The notes: generated by a model from the letters alone, not told the origin. A DNA stretch of 64,000 bases from Bradyrhizobium sp. CER78 (GCF_029846235.1 NZ_JARVWP010000005.1:1-64000), one strand, 5' to 3'; positions 19,829-29,218 are shown, counted from the stretch's first letter. Translations and numbers: made by a program.

Positions 19829-21753
19829 TGGACTATGCCGGTCGCGCCGCGCAGGCCGACACCTTCCCCAAGATGCTTCGCCTCAACGCTAGGGAGCACG
19901 GCAACGAGATCGCGCTGCGCGAGAAGGATTTCGGGCTGTGGCGCGAATTCACCTGGAACGACTACCAGACTCGTGCCCATGATTTCGCGCTCGGCATGGT
20001 CGAGCTTGGCCTTGGCCGCGGCGACGTGATCGGCATCATCGGCGACAACCGGCCGGACTGGGTCGCCGCCGAGATCGCGGCCCACGCGATCGGCGCGATG
20101 AGCCTCGGCCTCTACCGCGACGTGCTGGACGAGGAAGCCGCTTATCTCCTGACCTATGGCGAGGCGAAGCTCGTATTCGCCGAGGACGAGGAACAGGTCG
20201 ACAAGCTGCTCGGCCTTGCCGATCGGGTTCCCAATCTCAAGCACATCGTCTATTCCGATCCGCGCGGCATGCGCAAATATGACGATCCGCGATTGATGGA
20301 GGCGAGCAAGCTCGTCGCTTTGGGCCGCGATCGCGCCGCGCGCGAGCCCACCCTATACGAGCGGCTGGTCGACCAAACCAAGGGCGACGACGTCGCCATC
20401 CTCTGCACGACCTCGGGCACGACAGCCAATCCGAAGCTCGCGATGCTCTCGGCCGGGCGCGTGCTGCGGCACTGCGCGACCTATCTTTCCTTCGATCCGA
20501 AGGGGCCCGACGATGAATACGTCTCTGTGCTGCCGCTGCCCTGGATCATGGAACAGATCTACGCGCTGGGCAAAGCGCTGCTCTCCCGGATGAAGGTCAA
20601 CTTCGTCGAAGAGCCCGACACCATGATGCACGACTTCCGCGAGATCGCGCCGACCTTCGTGCTGTTCGCGCCGCGGGTTTGGGAATCAATCGCGGCCGAC
20701 GTCCGCGCCGGCGTGATGGACGCCTCGCCGTTCAAGCAGCGGCTCTACGATCTCGGCATGAGGACCGGTCTGGCGGCGCTCGCCGAAGGCAAGCGCTCTG
20801 TCTTCGCCGACCAGATCCTGTTCCGCGCGCTGCGCGACCGGCTCGGCTTCACCCGGCTGCGCTCGGCGGCGACCGGCGGCGCGGCGCTCGGGCCTGACAC
20901 CTTCAAGTTCTTCCAGGCGATGGGCGTGCCGCTGCGCACGCTGTACGGCCAGACCGAGCTGCTCGGCGCCTACACGCTGCATCCCGAAGGCAAGGTCGAT
21001 CCCGACACGACAGGCGTGCCGATGGCCGACAACATCGAGATCCGCATCGACAATGCCGACGTCAACGGCGTCGGCGAGATCGTGGTGCGGCATCCGAACA
21101 TGTTCCACGGCTACTACAAGAACCCCGAGGCGTCGGTCGCCGACATCAAGGACGGCTGGATGCATTCCGGCGATGCCGGCTACTACAATGACAACCGCCA
21201 GCTCGTCGTGATCGACCGCATCAAGGATCTCGCCGAGACCTCGCGCGGCGAACGCTTCTCGCCGCAATATATCGAGAACAAGCTGAAGTTCTCGCCCTAT
21301 GTCGCGGAGGCCGTCGTGCTCGGCGCCGGCCGCGACGCGCTCTCCGCAATGATCTGCATCCGCTACTCGATCATCTCGAAATGGGCGGAGAAGCACCGGA
21401 TCTCGTTCACGACCTATACGGACCTATCCTCGCGGCCGGAGGTCTACGCGCTGTTGAAGAAGGAGGTCGAGACCGTCAACGCCACCCTCCCGCCGGCGCA
21501 GCGCATCTCGCGCTTCCTGCTGCTGTACAAGGAGCTCGATGCCGACGACGGCGAGCTGACGCGGACCCGTAAGGTCCGCCGCGGCGTGATCAACGAGAAA
21601 TACGCCGACATCATCGAGGCGATCTACCGCGGCAAGGCCAGCATCCCGGTCGACACCGTGATCCGCTTCCAGGACGGCACCACGCAGCGCGTCCGCACCA
21701 CGCTCGAGGTCGTCGACCTCAGCCCCGCCGCAATCGCGGAGGCGGCGGAATGA
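19825..21753 (+). CDS. AMP-forming acyl-CoA synthetase embedded in an ABC importer operon
   Basis: This is a 642-residue ligase of the long-chain acyl-CoA synthetase type. Adenylate-forming motifs are visible: TTSGTTANPKLAML (the P-loop, slightly unusual with Ala-Asn where Gly-x is common), TLYGQTELLGAY, and GWMHSGDAGYYND followed by VIDRIKD. The C-terminal lysine region reads LTRTRKVRRG. It is translationally coupled to the LivG-like ATPase by an ATGA overlap, so uptake and CoA activation of the substrate are probably linked. The substrate is likely a fatty or aromatic acid. The gene is followed by the repeat-flanked DUF559 insertion. Confidence 0.93.
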   Translation: MMDYAGRAAQADTFPKMLRLNAREHGNEIALREKDFGLWREFTWNDYQTRAHDFALGMVELGLGRGDVIGIIGDNRPDWVAAEIAAHAIGAMSLGLYRDVLDEEAAYLLTYGEAKLVFAEDEEQVDKLLGLADRVPNLKHIVYSDPRGMRKYDDPRLMEASKLVALGRDRAAREPTLYERLVDQTKGDDVAILCTTSGTTANPKLAMLSAGRVLRHCATYLSFDPKGPDDEYVSVLPLPWIMEQIYALGKALLSRMKVNFVEEPDTMMHDFREIAPTFVLFAPRVWESIAADVRAGVMDASPFKQRLYDLGMRTGLAALAEGKRSVFADQILFRALRDRLGFTRLRSAATGGAALGPDTFKFFQAMGVPLRTLYGQTELLGAYTLHPEGKVDPDTTGVPMADNIEIRIDNADVNGVGEIVVRHPNMFHGYYKNPEASVADIKDGWMHSGDAGYYNDNRQLVVIDRIKDLAETSRGERFSPQYIENKLKFSPYVAEAVVLGAGRDALSAMICIRYSIISKWAEKHRISFTTYTDLSSRPEVYALLKKEVETVNATLPPAQRISRFLLLYKELDADDGELTRTRKVRRGVINEKYADIIEAIYRGKASIPVDTVIRFQDGTTQRVRTTLEVVDLSPAAIAEAAE

Positions 21754-21780
21754 CGGTGTCCTCGACACACACTGACCTTC

Positions 21781-22244
21781 ACCTCGCCCCGCTTGCGGGG
21801 AGAGGTCGGATCGCGTCAGCGATCCGGGTGAGGGGGAGCCTCCGCAAGCGCGGTGAGAATGGTTTCGAGAACACCAGCCAAATTGCCGGAGATCTCGTTG
21901 TTCCAGAAGCGCAAGACACGGTACTTATGATCGACGAGCCATTTGTCTCGAAGGGCGTCGTTCTGACTGTCGGCGTGTTGTCCACCATCCACCTCGATCA
22001 CAAGGCGATGCTCGCGGCAGATGAAGTCGACGGTGTAAGGCCCAATCGGCTCCTGCCTGACAAACTTGTAGCCGTTCAGCCGGCGGGCTCGGAGGCGATA
22101 CCAGAGCGTTCCTTCAGCATCCGTCGAGGCGCTCCGCAAATCTCTCGCTCGTTTGATATTGGACTCATTAGCACCGCGCATGCGGAGGCTCCCCCTCACC
22201 CGTCGCGCTTCGCGCGCCGGCCTCTCCCCGCAAGCGGGGCGAGG
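21781..22244. mobile_element. Inverted-repeat cassette carrying a DUF559 gene
   Basis: The left arm (21781-21845) and right arm (22181-22244) are inverted copies. About 25 outer bases (CCTCGCCCCGCTTGCGGGGAG type) and about 22 inner bases next to the gene match, while the central 15-18 bases differ in sequence but each can fold as its own hairpin. The gene between them has its start codon next to one arm and its last codons inside the other. The cassette splits the ABC operon between the ligase and permease genes. I infer a mobile or mobilised unit; no target-site duplication was established. Confidence 0.6.
21816..22181 (-). CDS. DUF559 / Vsr-like endonuclease-domain protein
   Basis: The product has about 121 residues starting at ATG 22181; the frame continues upstream into the repeat arm. 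The core is the DUF559 domain, related to very-short-patch-repair endonucleases: TLWYRLRARRLNGYKFVRQ, then the putative nuclease core YTVDFICREHRLVIEVDGGQ, and YRVLRFWNNEI. The D...E-x-D pattern fits a PD-(D/E)XK active site. The last residues (AEAPPHPDR) are encoded by the repeat arm. It is antisense to the surrounding operon. Function in this organism is unknown; copies with similar flanks would support a mobile role. Confidence 0.85.
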   Translation of the reverse strand: MRGANESNIKRARDLRSASTDAEGTLWYRLRARRLNGYKFVRQEPIGPYTVDFICREHRLVIEVDGGQHADSQNDALRDKWLVDHKYRVLRFWNNEISGNLAGVLETILTALAEAPPHPDR

Positions 22245-22264
22245 CGAACAGCTCAGCACACCCC

Positions 22265-23158
22265 ATGAACACCCAGTTCCTGATCCAGCTGATCGTCAAC
22301 GGCCTCGTGGTCGGCACGCTCTATGGCGTGGTCGCGATGTCGTTCGTGCTGATCTACAAGGCGACCCAGGTCGTCAACTTCGCACAGGGCGAGCTGCTGC
22401 TGGTCGGCGCCTGGGTGTGCTGGGCCCTGCTGACCAAGTATCAATTGCCGTTCTGGATCGGCATGCCGATCACGCTGGTGTTCATGTTCATCTTCGGCAT
22501 CGCGATCCAGGTCGTGATCCTGCGCCCGATGATCGGCGAGCCGATCATCTCGGTGATCATGGTGACGATCGGCCTGTCGACCGTGTTCCAGGCGGCGCTG
22601 AAGTGGATCTTCGGCGTCAACCCGCAGCCGTTCCCGCAGATATTCCAGAGCCAGTCGGTCAGCCTGTTCGGGCTGCAGATTCAGACCGTCTATGTGATGA
22701 GCCTCGTGGTCTCGCTCGCCATGATGGTCGGCATGGCCTGGTTCTTCCGCGCCTCCAAATACGGCCTTGCGATGCGCGCCACCGCCTTCAACCAGCAGGT
22801 CGCGCAGTCGCTCGGCATCTCCGTGAAGAGCGTGTTCGCGATGGCCTGGGCGATCTCGGCCACCGTCTCTGCGGTCGCCGGCGTCGTGGTCGCCGTGGTC
22901 AACGGCGTGTCGTCCGGCCTCTCCGCCTACGGCATCAAGGTGTTTCCGGCCGCGATCCTCGGCGGGCTCGATTCGGTCGGCGGCGCCGTGCTGGGCGGCA
23001 TCATCATCGGGCTATTGGAAAACGTCGCCCAATATGTCGACAGCCAGTATCTGCACTGGGGCAATCTGTACGAAATCGCGCCGTTCTACGTCCTGATCAT
23101 CATCCTGATGATCAAGCCGTACGGCCTGTTCGGCACCAAGGACATTGAGCGGGTCTGA
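22265..23158 (+). CDS. HAAT-type ABC transporter permease (LivH-like), second operon
   Basis: This 297-residue inner-membrane permease has about eight hydrophobic segments, the N-terminal GTLYGVVAMSFVLIYKATQ and NFAQGELLLVGAW, and the coupling loop AMRATAFNQQVAQSLGI. Its spacing to the next permease is three bases. Transcription must pass through, or start after, the DUF559 cassette that lies immediately upstream. Confidence 0.94.
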   Translation: MNTQFLIQLIVNGLVVGTLYGVVAMSFVLIYKATQVVNFAQGELLLVGAWVCWALLTKYQLPFWIGMPITLVFMFIFGIAIQVVILRPMIGEPIISVIMVTIGLSTVFQAALKWIFGVNPQPFPQIFQSQSVSLFGLQIQTVYVMSLVVSLAMMVGMAWFFRASKYGLAMRATAFNQQVAQSLGISVKSVFAMAWAISATVSAVAGVVVAVVNGVSSGLSAYGIKVFPAAILGGLDSVGGAVLGGIIIGLLENVAQYVDSQYLHWGNLYEIAPFYVLIIILMIKPYGLFGTKDIERV

Positions 23159-23161
23159 TCA

Positions 23162-24235
23162 ATGGCAACGAGCACCCTGATTCCGTCGGGCGATTTCCGC
23201 ACCAGCTACGCGGCCGACACCACGATCTTCCCGACCGCGACCAGCCGCAATTTCGCGATTGCCGGCATCATCATCGCCTGTTTCGCGCCGATGCTGCTGT
23301 CCAACTATCTGCTCTCGATCGCGATCCAGATCGGCATCTTCGCGATCGCAGCGCTCGGCCTCAACGTCCTGGTCGGCTTCACCGGCCAGATTTCGATCGG
23401 CCACGCCGCGTTCTTCCTGTTCGGCGCCTTCACCTCGGCCTACATCTCCAACAACGCGCCGATCCCGGTGTTCTTCGCGATCCCCCTCGCCGGCGTGATC
23501 ACAGCGCTGGTCGGCCTGATCTTCGGCGTACCGGCGGCGCGGCTGAAGGGGCTCTACCTCGTCATCGCGACGCTCGCCGCGCAGTACATCTTGCTCGACT
23601 TCTTCTCGCGCGCGGAATGGTTCTCGGGCGGCTCGGTGCCGGCCAGCGCCAACCCGTTCTCGATCTTCGGCTACACGCTGCGCGGCGACCGGCAGTATTT
23701 CTACGTCGTGCTCGCTTACATGGTGGTGAGCTATCTGCTCGTCACGAACCTGATGCGCACCCGCGACGGCCGCGCGCTGGTCGCGATCCGGGACCACTAT
23801 CTCTCCGCCGAGATCATGGGCATCAACCTCACCAAGTACCGGACGCTGTCGTTCGGGCTGGCCGCCTTTTTTGCCGGCATCGCGGGCGCGCTCTACGCGC
23901 ACTACCAGCTCGTCGTCTCCCAGGAAGGTTTTGGCATCGAGCGCTCGGTGCTGTTCCTCGCGATGGTCATCATCGGCGGCACCGGCTCGGTGATGGGCAC
24001 GCTGATGGGCACCGCCTTCGTGGTGCTGCTGCCCGAATCGATGGAATGGCTGAGCGCGTGGCTAAAGGGCGGCGCCATCGACAAGGCGCTGCAACTCAAC
24101 AACAACATCACCTTCCTGCGCGAGATCGCGATCGGCCTGATCATCATCGGCTTCCTGATGTTCGAGCCGGACGGGCTCGCGCATCGCTGGCGGCAGATCA
24201 AGGCCTACTGGAAGCTTTACCCGTTCTCGCACTGA
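23162..24235 (+). CDS. HAAT-type ABC transporter permease (LivM-like), second operon
   Basis: This 357-residue polytopic permease carries the family segment GFTGQISIGHAAFFLFGAFTS near residue 80 and the coupling loop ALVAIRDHYLSAEIMGI. It pairs with the upstream LivH-like subunit. The gene is followed after 52 bases by the binding-protein gene with an AGGAGGA ribosome-binding site. Confidence 0.94.
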   Translation: MATSTLIPSGDFRTSYAADTTIFPTATSRNFAIAGIIIACFAPMLLSNYLLSIAIQIGIFAIAALGLNVLVGFTGQISIGHAAFFLFGAFTSAYISNNAPIPVFFAIPLAGVITALVGLIFGVPAARLKGLYLVIATLAAQYILLDFFSRAEWFSGGSVPASANPFSIFGYTLRGDRQYFYVVLAYMVVSYLLVTNLMRTRDGRALVAIRDHYLSAEIMGINLTKYRTLSFGLAAFFAGIAGALYAHYQLVVSQEGFGIERSVLFLAMVIIGGTGSVMGTLMGTAFVVLLPESMEWLSAWLKGGAIDKALQLNNNITFLREIAIGLIIIGFLMFEPDGLAHRWRQIKAYWKLYPFSH

Positions 24236-24287
24236 GGCATGGAACAACTCAAAATTCGGTTCAACGAATAAGCAGGAGGAAACAACA

Positions 24288-25571
24288 ATGACGATTAGAT
24301 CCCTTTTGAGCTCGGTCTCCCTCGCGCTGCTGATCAGCGGCGCCGCCGCCACCGCGCAGGCCCAGATCGCCATCGGCCATCTGCAAGACCTCTCCGGCGG
24401 CACCTCCGATGTCGGCACGCCGTATGGCCAGGGCGTCGCCGATACCTTCGCCTGGGTCAACAAGAACGGCGGCGTCGGCGGCAAGCAGCTCAGCGTCGAC
24501 AGCAACGACTATGGCTACCAGGTGCCGCGCGCGATCGCGCTGTACAAGAAGTGGTCAGCGCCCGACGGCAAGGTCGCGGCGATCATAGGCTGGGGCACGG
24601 CGGACACCGAGGCGCTGACCGGCTTTCTCGCGCAGGACAAGATCCCCGACATGTCGGGCTCATACGCGGCCGCGCTGACCGATCCCGAAGGCACCAGCGG
24701 CAAAGCCAAGCCCGCGCCGTTCAATTTCTTCTACGGCCCGAGCTACTCGGACGCGCTGCGCGCCGAGCTGACCTGGGCGGCCGAGGACTGGAAGGCCAAG
24801 GGCAAACCCGGCAAGCCCAAATTCGTCCACATGGGCGCCAACCATCCTTATCCGAACGCACCGAAGGCCGCCGGCGAAGCGCTCGCGACCGAGCTTGGCT
24901 TCGAGGTGCTGCCGCCGCTGGTGTTCGCGCTGTCGCCCGGCGACTACTCGGCGCAGTGCCTGAGCCTGAAGAGCTCCGGCGCCAACTACGCCTATCTCGG
25001 CAACACCGCGGCCTCGAACATCTCGGTCATGAAGGCCTGCAAGACCGCCGGCGTCGACGTCCAGTTCCTCAGCAACGTCTGGGGCATGGATGAGAACGCT
25101 GCCAAGACCGCGGGGGATGCCGCCGACGGCGTGATCTTCCCGCTGCGCACGGCGGTCGGCTGGGGCGGCAATGCGCCCGGCATGAAGACGGTGATGGAGA
25201 TCTCGAAGATGTCCGATCCGTCCGGCAAGGTCTATCGCCCGGTGCACTACATCGCCGCGGTCTGCAGCGCGCTCTACATGAAGGAAGCGCTCGACTGGGC
25301 CGCCAAGAACGGCGGCGCCACCGGCGAGAACGTCGCCAAGGGCTTCTATCAGAAGAAGGACTGGGTGCCGGCCGGCATGGACGGCGTCTGCAATCCCTCG
25401 ACCTGGACCGAGAAGGATCATCGCCCGACGACCAAGGTCGATCTCTACCGCGCCAAGGTGTCCGGCGCGACCGATGGCGACATCAACGACCTAATGGGCA
25501 AGGGCACGATCAAGCTCGAGAAGGTGAAGACCGTCGAACTGCCGCGCAAGCCGGAATGGTTCGGCTGGTGA
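24288..25571 (+). CDS. HAAT-type ABC transporter substrate-binding protein, second operon
   Basis: This is a 427-residue periplasmic receptor with a signal peptide (LLSSVSLALLISGAAATAQA) and the family opening IAIGHLQDLSGGTSDVG. It is longer than LivJ/LivK and has a C-terminal extension ending in a tryptophan-rich tail. Relatives of this size in operons with CoA ligases often bind aromatic or aliphatic carboxylates, so an organic-acid ligand is my inference. A strong AGGAGGA site precedes the ATG. Confidence 0.92.
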   Translation: MTIRSLLSSVSLALLISGAAATAQAQIAIGHLQDLSGGTSDVGTPYGQGVADTFAWVNKNGGVGGKQLSVDSNDYGYQVPRAIALYKKWSAPDGKVAAIIGWGTADTEALTGFLAQDKIPDMSGSYAAALTDPEGTSGKAKPAPFNFFYGPSYSDALRAELTWAAEDWKAKGKPGKPKFVHMGANHPYPNAPKAAGEALATELGFEVLPPLVFALSPGDYSAQCLSLKSSGANYAYLGNTAASNISVMKACKTAGVDVQFLSNVWGMDENAAKTAGDAADGVIFPLRTAVGWGGNAPGMKTVMEISKMSDPSGKVYRPVHYIAAVCSALYMKEALDWAAKNGGATGENVAKGFYQKKDWVPAGMDGVCNPSTWTEKDHRPTTKVDLYRAKVSGATDGDINDLMGKGTIKLEKVKTVELPRKPEWFGW

Positions 25572-25577
25572 GGTCGT

Positions 25578-25600
25578 GAGGCGGCCTCCTGCGCCGCCTC
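25578..25600 (+). terminator. GC-rich hairpin after the binding-protein gene
   Basis: GAGGCGGC and GCCGCCTC form a perfect 8-bp stem with a seven-base loop, seven bases after the stop codon. There is no T-run, so it may only slow or stabilise the transcript. The first Liv operon has a comparable hairpin at the equivalent position. Confidence 0.55.
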
Positions 25601-25610
25601 GACAACAATC

Positions 25611-25732
25611 GTCATCCCCCGCGAAGGCGGGGGATCCAGTACGCCGCGCTCTCACGATTTGATCGCCGGCGTTTCTGGAATACTGGGTCACCCGCTCGAG
25701 CGCGCAATTGCGCACGAAACGCGGGTGACGAC
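25611..25732. repeat. Intergenic palindromic repeat, family D
   Basis: The element has three nested parts: the hairpin CCCCCGCGAAGGCGGGGG, the near-inverted pair GATCCAGTA / TACTGGGTC, and a distal GTCACCCGC / GCGGGTGAC hairpin. It fills most of the gap between the binding-protein gene and the LivF-like gene and differs in sequence from families A-C. Confidence 0.7.
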
Positions 25733-25749
25733 AGCGGAGAATAGTCGAG

Positions 25750-26589
25750 ATGAACGAAACCCTCGAAGCCACCCGCCCGGTGCCGACGGCCGTCCCGCCG
25801 CCACCACTGCTCAGCGTCAACAACATCGAAGTCGTCTATGACGACGTCATCCTGGTGCTGCGCGGCCTCAGCCTCGAGGTGCCGAAGGGCGCGATCGTGG
25901 CGCTGCTCGGCGCCAACGGCGCCGGCAAGTCGACCACGCTGAAGGCGATCTCCGGCCTGCTCAAGACCGAGGATGGCGAAGTCACGCGCGGCGAGATCCT
26001 GTTCGAGGGCCAGCGCATCAACGGCATCGATCCGGACAAGATCGTCCGCCGCGGCATCTTCCAGGTGATGGAGGGCCGCCGCATCGTCGCCGACATGACG
26101 TCGCTGGAGAATTTGCGGCTCGGCGCCTTCACCCGTCGCGACGGCGAGGTCTCTGATGACATCGACATGGTGTACAAGTACTTCCCGCGCCTGAAGGAGC
26201 GCACCGGCCTTGCCGGCTATCTCTCCGGCGGCGAACAGCAGATGCTCGCGATCGGCCGCGCGCTGATGGCGCGCCCCAAGATGATCCTGATGGATGAGCC
26301 GTCGATGGGGCTGTCGCCGCTGCTCGTCAAGGAAGTGTTCGCGATCATCAAGGAGATCAACCGCGATCTCGGCGTCACGATCCTGCTGGTCGAGCAGAAT
26401 GCTCGCGCGGCACTCTCGGTCGCGAGCCATGGCTACATCATGGAACAGGGCAAGGTGGTGCTCGACGGCTCCGCCGACGAGCTGCGCGACAACGAGGACG
26501 TCAAGGAATTCTACCTCGGCGGCGCCGGCGACCAGCGCAAGAGCTTCAAGAACTTGAAGAGCTTCAAGCGGCGCAAGCGCTGGCTCTGA
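25750..26589 (+). CDS. HAAT-type ABC transporter ATPase (LivF-like), second operon
   Basis: This 279-residue ATPase has Walker A GANGAGKST, signature LSGGEQQMLAIGRALMA, Walker B MILMDEPSMGL, and LVEQNAR in the switch region as in LivF. About 20 extra N-terminal residues (rich in Pro and Ala) and a basic C-terminal tail lengthen it. It completes the second transporter, being the partner of the LivG-like ATPase at the operon start. Confidence 0.94.
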   Translation: MNETLEATRPVPTAVPPPPLLSVNNIEVVYDDVILVLRGLSLEVPKGAIVALLGANGAGKSTTLKAISGLLKTEDGEVTRGEILFEGQRINGIDPDKIVRRGIFQVMEGRRIVADMTSLENLRLGAFTRRDGEVSDDIDMVYKYFPRLKERTGLAGYLSGGEQQMLAIGRALMARPKMILMDEPSMGLSPLLVKEVFAIIKEINRDLGVTILLVEQNARAALSVASHGYIMEQGKVVLDGSADELRDNEDVKEFYLGGAGDQRKSFKNLKSFKRRKRWL

Positions 26590-26653
26590 GGATATCGGGC
26601 GTTTTCGAGCGGAGCCACGTGTGCAGAAAGCGCGTCAGACCAGGAAGGCGGTC

Positions 26654-27802
26654 CTAGCTGAGCACCTGCTCCGCTTCGGTGACCGCGCAGAGCACATGAT
26701 AGAACGACGACGCCGGGATCGTGGCGATCAGCGAATTGCCGTCGCGGTCGAACTGGTCATACCAGCCGCCGGCCACGGGATGGCTGAGATAGTGCCGCTC
26801 CAGCAGCACCAGCGCCGCGCGCGCCTCGTCCGCAGCTCCGGCTTCGCCCGACTCGGCCTGCGCGATCCAAGCCTTCGCCAGTTCGCTCTGCGGCCACAGT
26901 CGCCTGGTGTGGCGGCGGATATTGCCCTCGGCATCGCCCTCGTCGATCAGGCAGCCGGTGGCGTCGCGATAGCGCAACGCCGAGGCCAAGAGCTCGCCGC
27001 GCGGACGCCCCGTTGGGCAGCCGGTGATCCGCTCAAAACCCTTCAGCAGCCAGACCCATTCCGCGAGGTGCCCGGGCTCGATGCTGACCGGCGGGATCCT
27101 CGACCAGTCCTCCTCGAAATATTCGCTGAGGGTGTGCGTCTGCTTGTCATAGAGGTTGGCAAGGAACAGCGCGAAGAAATCGCCGGCGCGGTTCTGGAAC
27201 GACAAGTCGTGCGTCGCGTCGAAACACGCGATCATTGCCTCGAACAGATGCATCTGCGGATTCTGCCGGCGCGGCATCGACGGCGGCAGGCCCTCCTGGA
27301 AGCCGCCATGCGGCGAGCGCAGCTGGGTGTCGAGGAACGCCAGCAGCGCGTCGATCTCGGCGCGAATCTGGGCGTCCTGGTCGAGGCCGTAGACGGTTGC
27401 CAGCGCGAGCAGCACGAAGGCATGGCCGTAGGTGTCGCGCAGCGGGTCGTGCACGCCGCCCGCCGGCGTCAGGCTGAAGACGAAGCCCGGCCGGCCATCC
27501 GGCGCCTTGGCCTTGGCCAGCAGGTAATCCAGCCCCTTCAGCGCGATCGCGCGGCCTTCGGGATACCAGCCCATCTGGGCCGCCTTGGCGTAGCAATAGA
27601 TCTGACGCGCCTGCACCAGCACGCGGCGCGGAGCGGCGTGGTCCGGGCTGCCGTCCACATGCAGCCGGTCGACGAAGCCGCCGGCCGCGCTGTCCCACCC
27701 CACCGTCGACCACAGCGGCAAGGCCTGGTCGATGATGCGGCGTTTCAACCTTGCGACGACATCGGCGGTCCCGTCCGCCGCAACGCTCTCTGCCTCAGCC
27801 AT
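26654..27802 (-). CDS. AGE-family sugar epimerase/isomerase
   Basis: This protein of about 382 residues has the alpha/alpha-barrel fold of N-acylglucosamine 2-epimerases and mannose isomerases. Conserved pieces include GGFVDRLHVDG, RVLVQARQIYCYAKA, RNPQMHLFEAMIAC-like PQMHLFEA, and EPGHLAEWVWLL, where the histidines probably act in catalysis. It would interconvert mannose and fructose or glucose forms, or an N-acyl sugar. It is convergent with the LivF-like gene and divergent from the PaaK-like gene. Start at ATG 27802 is preferred over an upstream extension to 27865. Confidence 0.9.
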   Translation of the reverse strand: MAEAESVAADGTADVVARLKRRIIDQALPLWSTVGWDSAAGGFVDRLHVDGSPDHAAPRRVLVQARQIYCYAKAAQMGWYPEGRAIALKGLDYLLAKAKAPDGRPGFVFSLTPAGGVHDPLRDTYGHAFVLLALATVYGLDQDAQIRAEIDALLAFLDTQLRSPHGGFQEGLPPSMPRRQNPQMHLFEAMIACFDATHDLSFQNRAGDFFALFLANLYDKQTHTLSEYFEEDWSRIPPVSIEPGHLAEWVWLLKGFERITGCPTGRPRGELLASALRYRDATGCLIDEGDAEGNIRRHTRRLWPQSELAKAWIAQAESGEAGAADEARAALVLLERHYLSHPVAGGWYDQFDRDGNSLIATIPASSFYHVLCAVTEAEQVLS

Positions 27803-27899
27803 CGTGCTTCCTGGAACCGTCCCAATGTCAGCGCTCACTGTCTGATAGCACGGGCAGACCGGCACGCCACCTGCGCAAATCCTCCCTCAAGGACCCGCC

Positions 27900-29123
27900 A
27901 TGACCGACCATTACGACGCCCTTGAAACGCGCGATCCGGCCGCCCGCGAGGCCGCGCTGTTCGCCCGGCTGCCGGAGGTCCTGCGCAAGGCAACGGCGGC
28001 GCCCGCCTATGCCAATTTGCTGAGGGGCACCGATCCCGCATCCATCACCAGCCGGGAGGCATTGGCGGGACTGCCGGTGCTGCGCAAATCGGAACTGCCG
28101 GCCCTGCACAAGGCCGCCCCGCCATTCGGCGGCTTCGTGGCTGATGCGCCCGGGTCGTTCGCCCGGCTGTTCACCTCACCCGGCCCCATCTTCGAGCCCG
28201 AAGGCCGCCAAGCGGACCCCTGGCGCGGGGCGCGGGCGCTGTTTGCGGCCGGCTTCCGCGAGGGGGACGTGGTGCTGAACACCTTCAGCTATCACCTCAC
28301 CCCCGGCGGCTTCATCTTCGACGCCTCCGCGCGGGCGCTCGGCTGCGCCGTGATCCCCGCCGGCCCCGGCAATACCGAGCAGCAATTCGAGCTGATCGAG
28401 GCCTATCGCCCGGTCGGCTATAGCGGCACGCCGGACTTCCTAAAGATACTGCTCGACGCCGCCGCCAGCGCCGGCCGCGACGTGTCCTCGATCAAGCGCG
28501 CTTTGGTCTCGGGCGCGGCCTTTCCGAAATCGTTGCAGGAGGAGATGAAATCGCGCGGCGTCGAGGCCTATCAGGCCTTCGGCACCGCCGATCTCGGCCT
28601 GATCGCGTTCGAAACCCCGGCACGCGAGGGAATGACGGTCAATGAGGAGCTGATCCTGGAGATCGTCAAGCCCGGCACCGGCGATCCGGTTGCGCCGGGT
28701 GACGTCGGCGAGATCGTGGTGACCTCGCTCGATCCGCATCATCCCTGGATCCGCCTCGCGCTCGGCGACCTGACCGCCGCCCTGCCCGGTGCGAGCCCGT
28801 GCGGACGCACCAATATGCGCATCAAGGGCTGGATGGGCCGCGCCGACCAGACCACCAAGGTCAAGGGCATGTTCGTGCGCCCCGAGCAGGTCGCGGAAAT
28901 CGGCAAGCGCCATCCCGAGCTCGGACGGCTGCGCCTTGTCGTCACGCGCGCCGGCGAGGCCGATGCGATGACACTCCGGGCGGAATGCGCCTCGGCGCCG
29001 GATGCCCTGCAGGGCGAAGTCGCGGCGACGCTGCGTGCGGTGACAAAACTCGGCGGCGCCGTCGAGCTCGTCGGCGCAGGCTCGCTGCCGAACGACGGCA
29101 AGGTGATCGCGGACGAGCGATGA
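27900..29123 (+). CDS. PaaK-like (phenylacetate-CoA ligase family) protein
   Basis: This 407-residue protein of the adenylate-forming superfamily resembles phenylacetate-CoA ligases. It shows GYSGTPDFLKILLDAA, YQAFGTADLGLIAFETP and the C-terminal GRADQTTKVKGMFVRPEQV. The usual serine/glycine P-loop (SSGTTG) is replaced by FTSPGPIFEPEG, so ATP binding may be altered, as in a subset of this family. It probably activates an aromatic acid and may use the substrate taken up by the adjacent second Liv-type transporter. Confidence 0.88.
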   Translation: MTDHYDALETRDPAAREAALFARLPEVLRKATAAPAYANLLRGTDPASITSREALAGLPVLRKSELPALHKAAPPFGGFVADAPGSFARLFTSPGPIFEPEGRQADPWRGARALFAAGFREGDVVLNTFSYHLTPGGFIFDASARALGCAVIPAGPGNTEQQFELIEAYRPVGYSGTPDFLKILLDAAASAGRDVSSIKRALVSGAAFPKSLQEEMKSRGVEAYQAFGTADLGLIAFETPAREGMTVNEELILEIVKPGTGDPVAPGDVGEIVVTSLDPHHPWIRLALGDLTAALPGASPCGRTNMRIKGWMGRADQTTKVKGMFVRPEQVAEIGKRHPELGRLRLVVTRAGEADAMTLRAECASAPDALQGEVAATLRAVTKLGGAVELVGAGSLPNDGKVIADER

Positions 29124-29218
29124 GCCGCCCCCGCGGTGCCGTCCAGTTCGCGTTGTCGCGCGCGGCATTGTGAACTATTGAGCTAGCTCATGCCTCGTGG
29201 CGACGGGATCATCACCTC

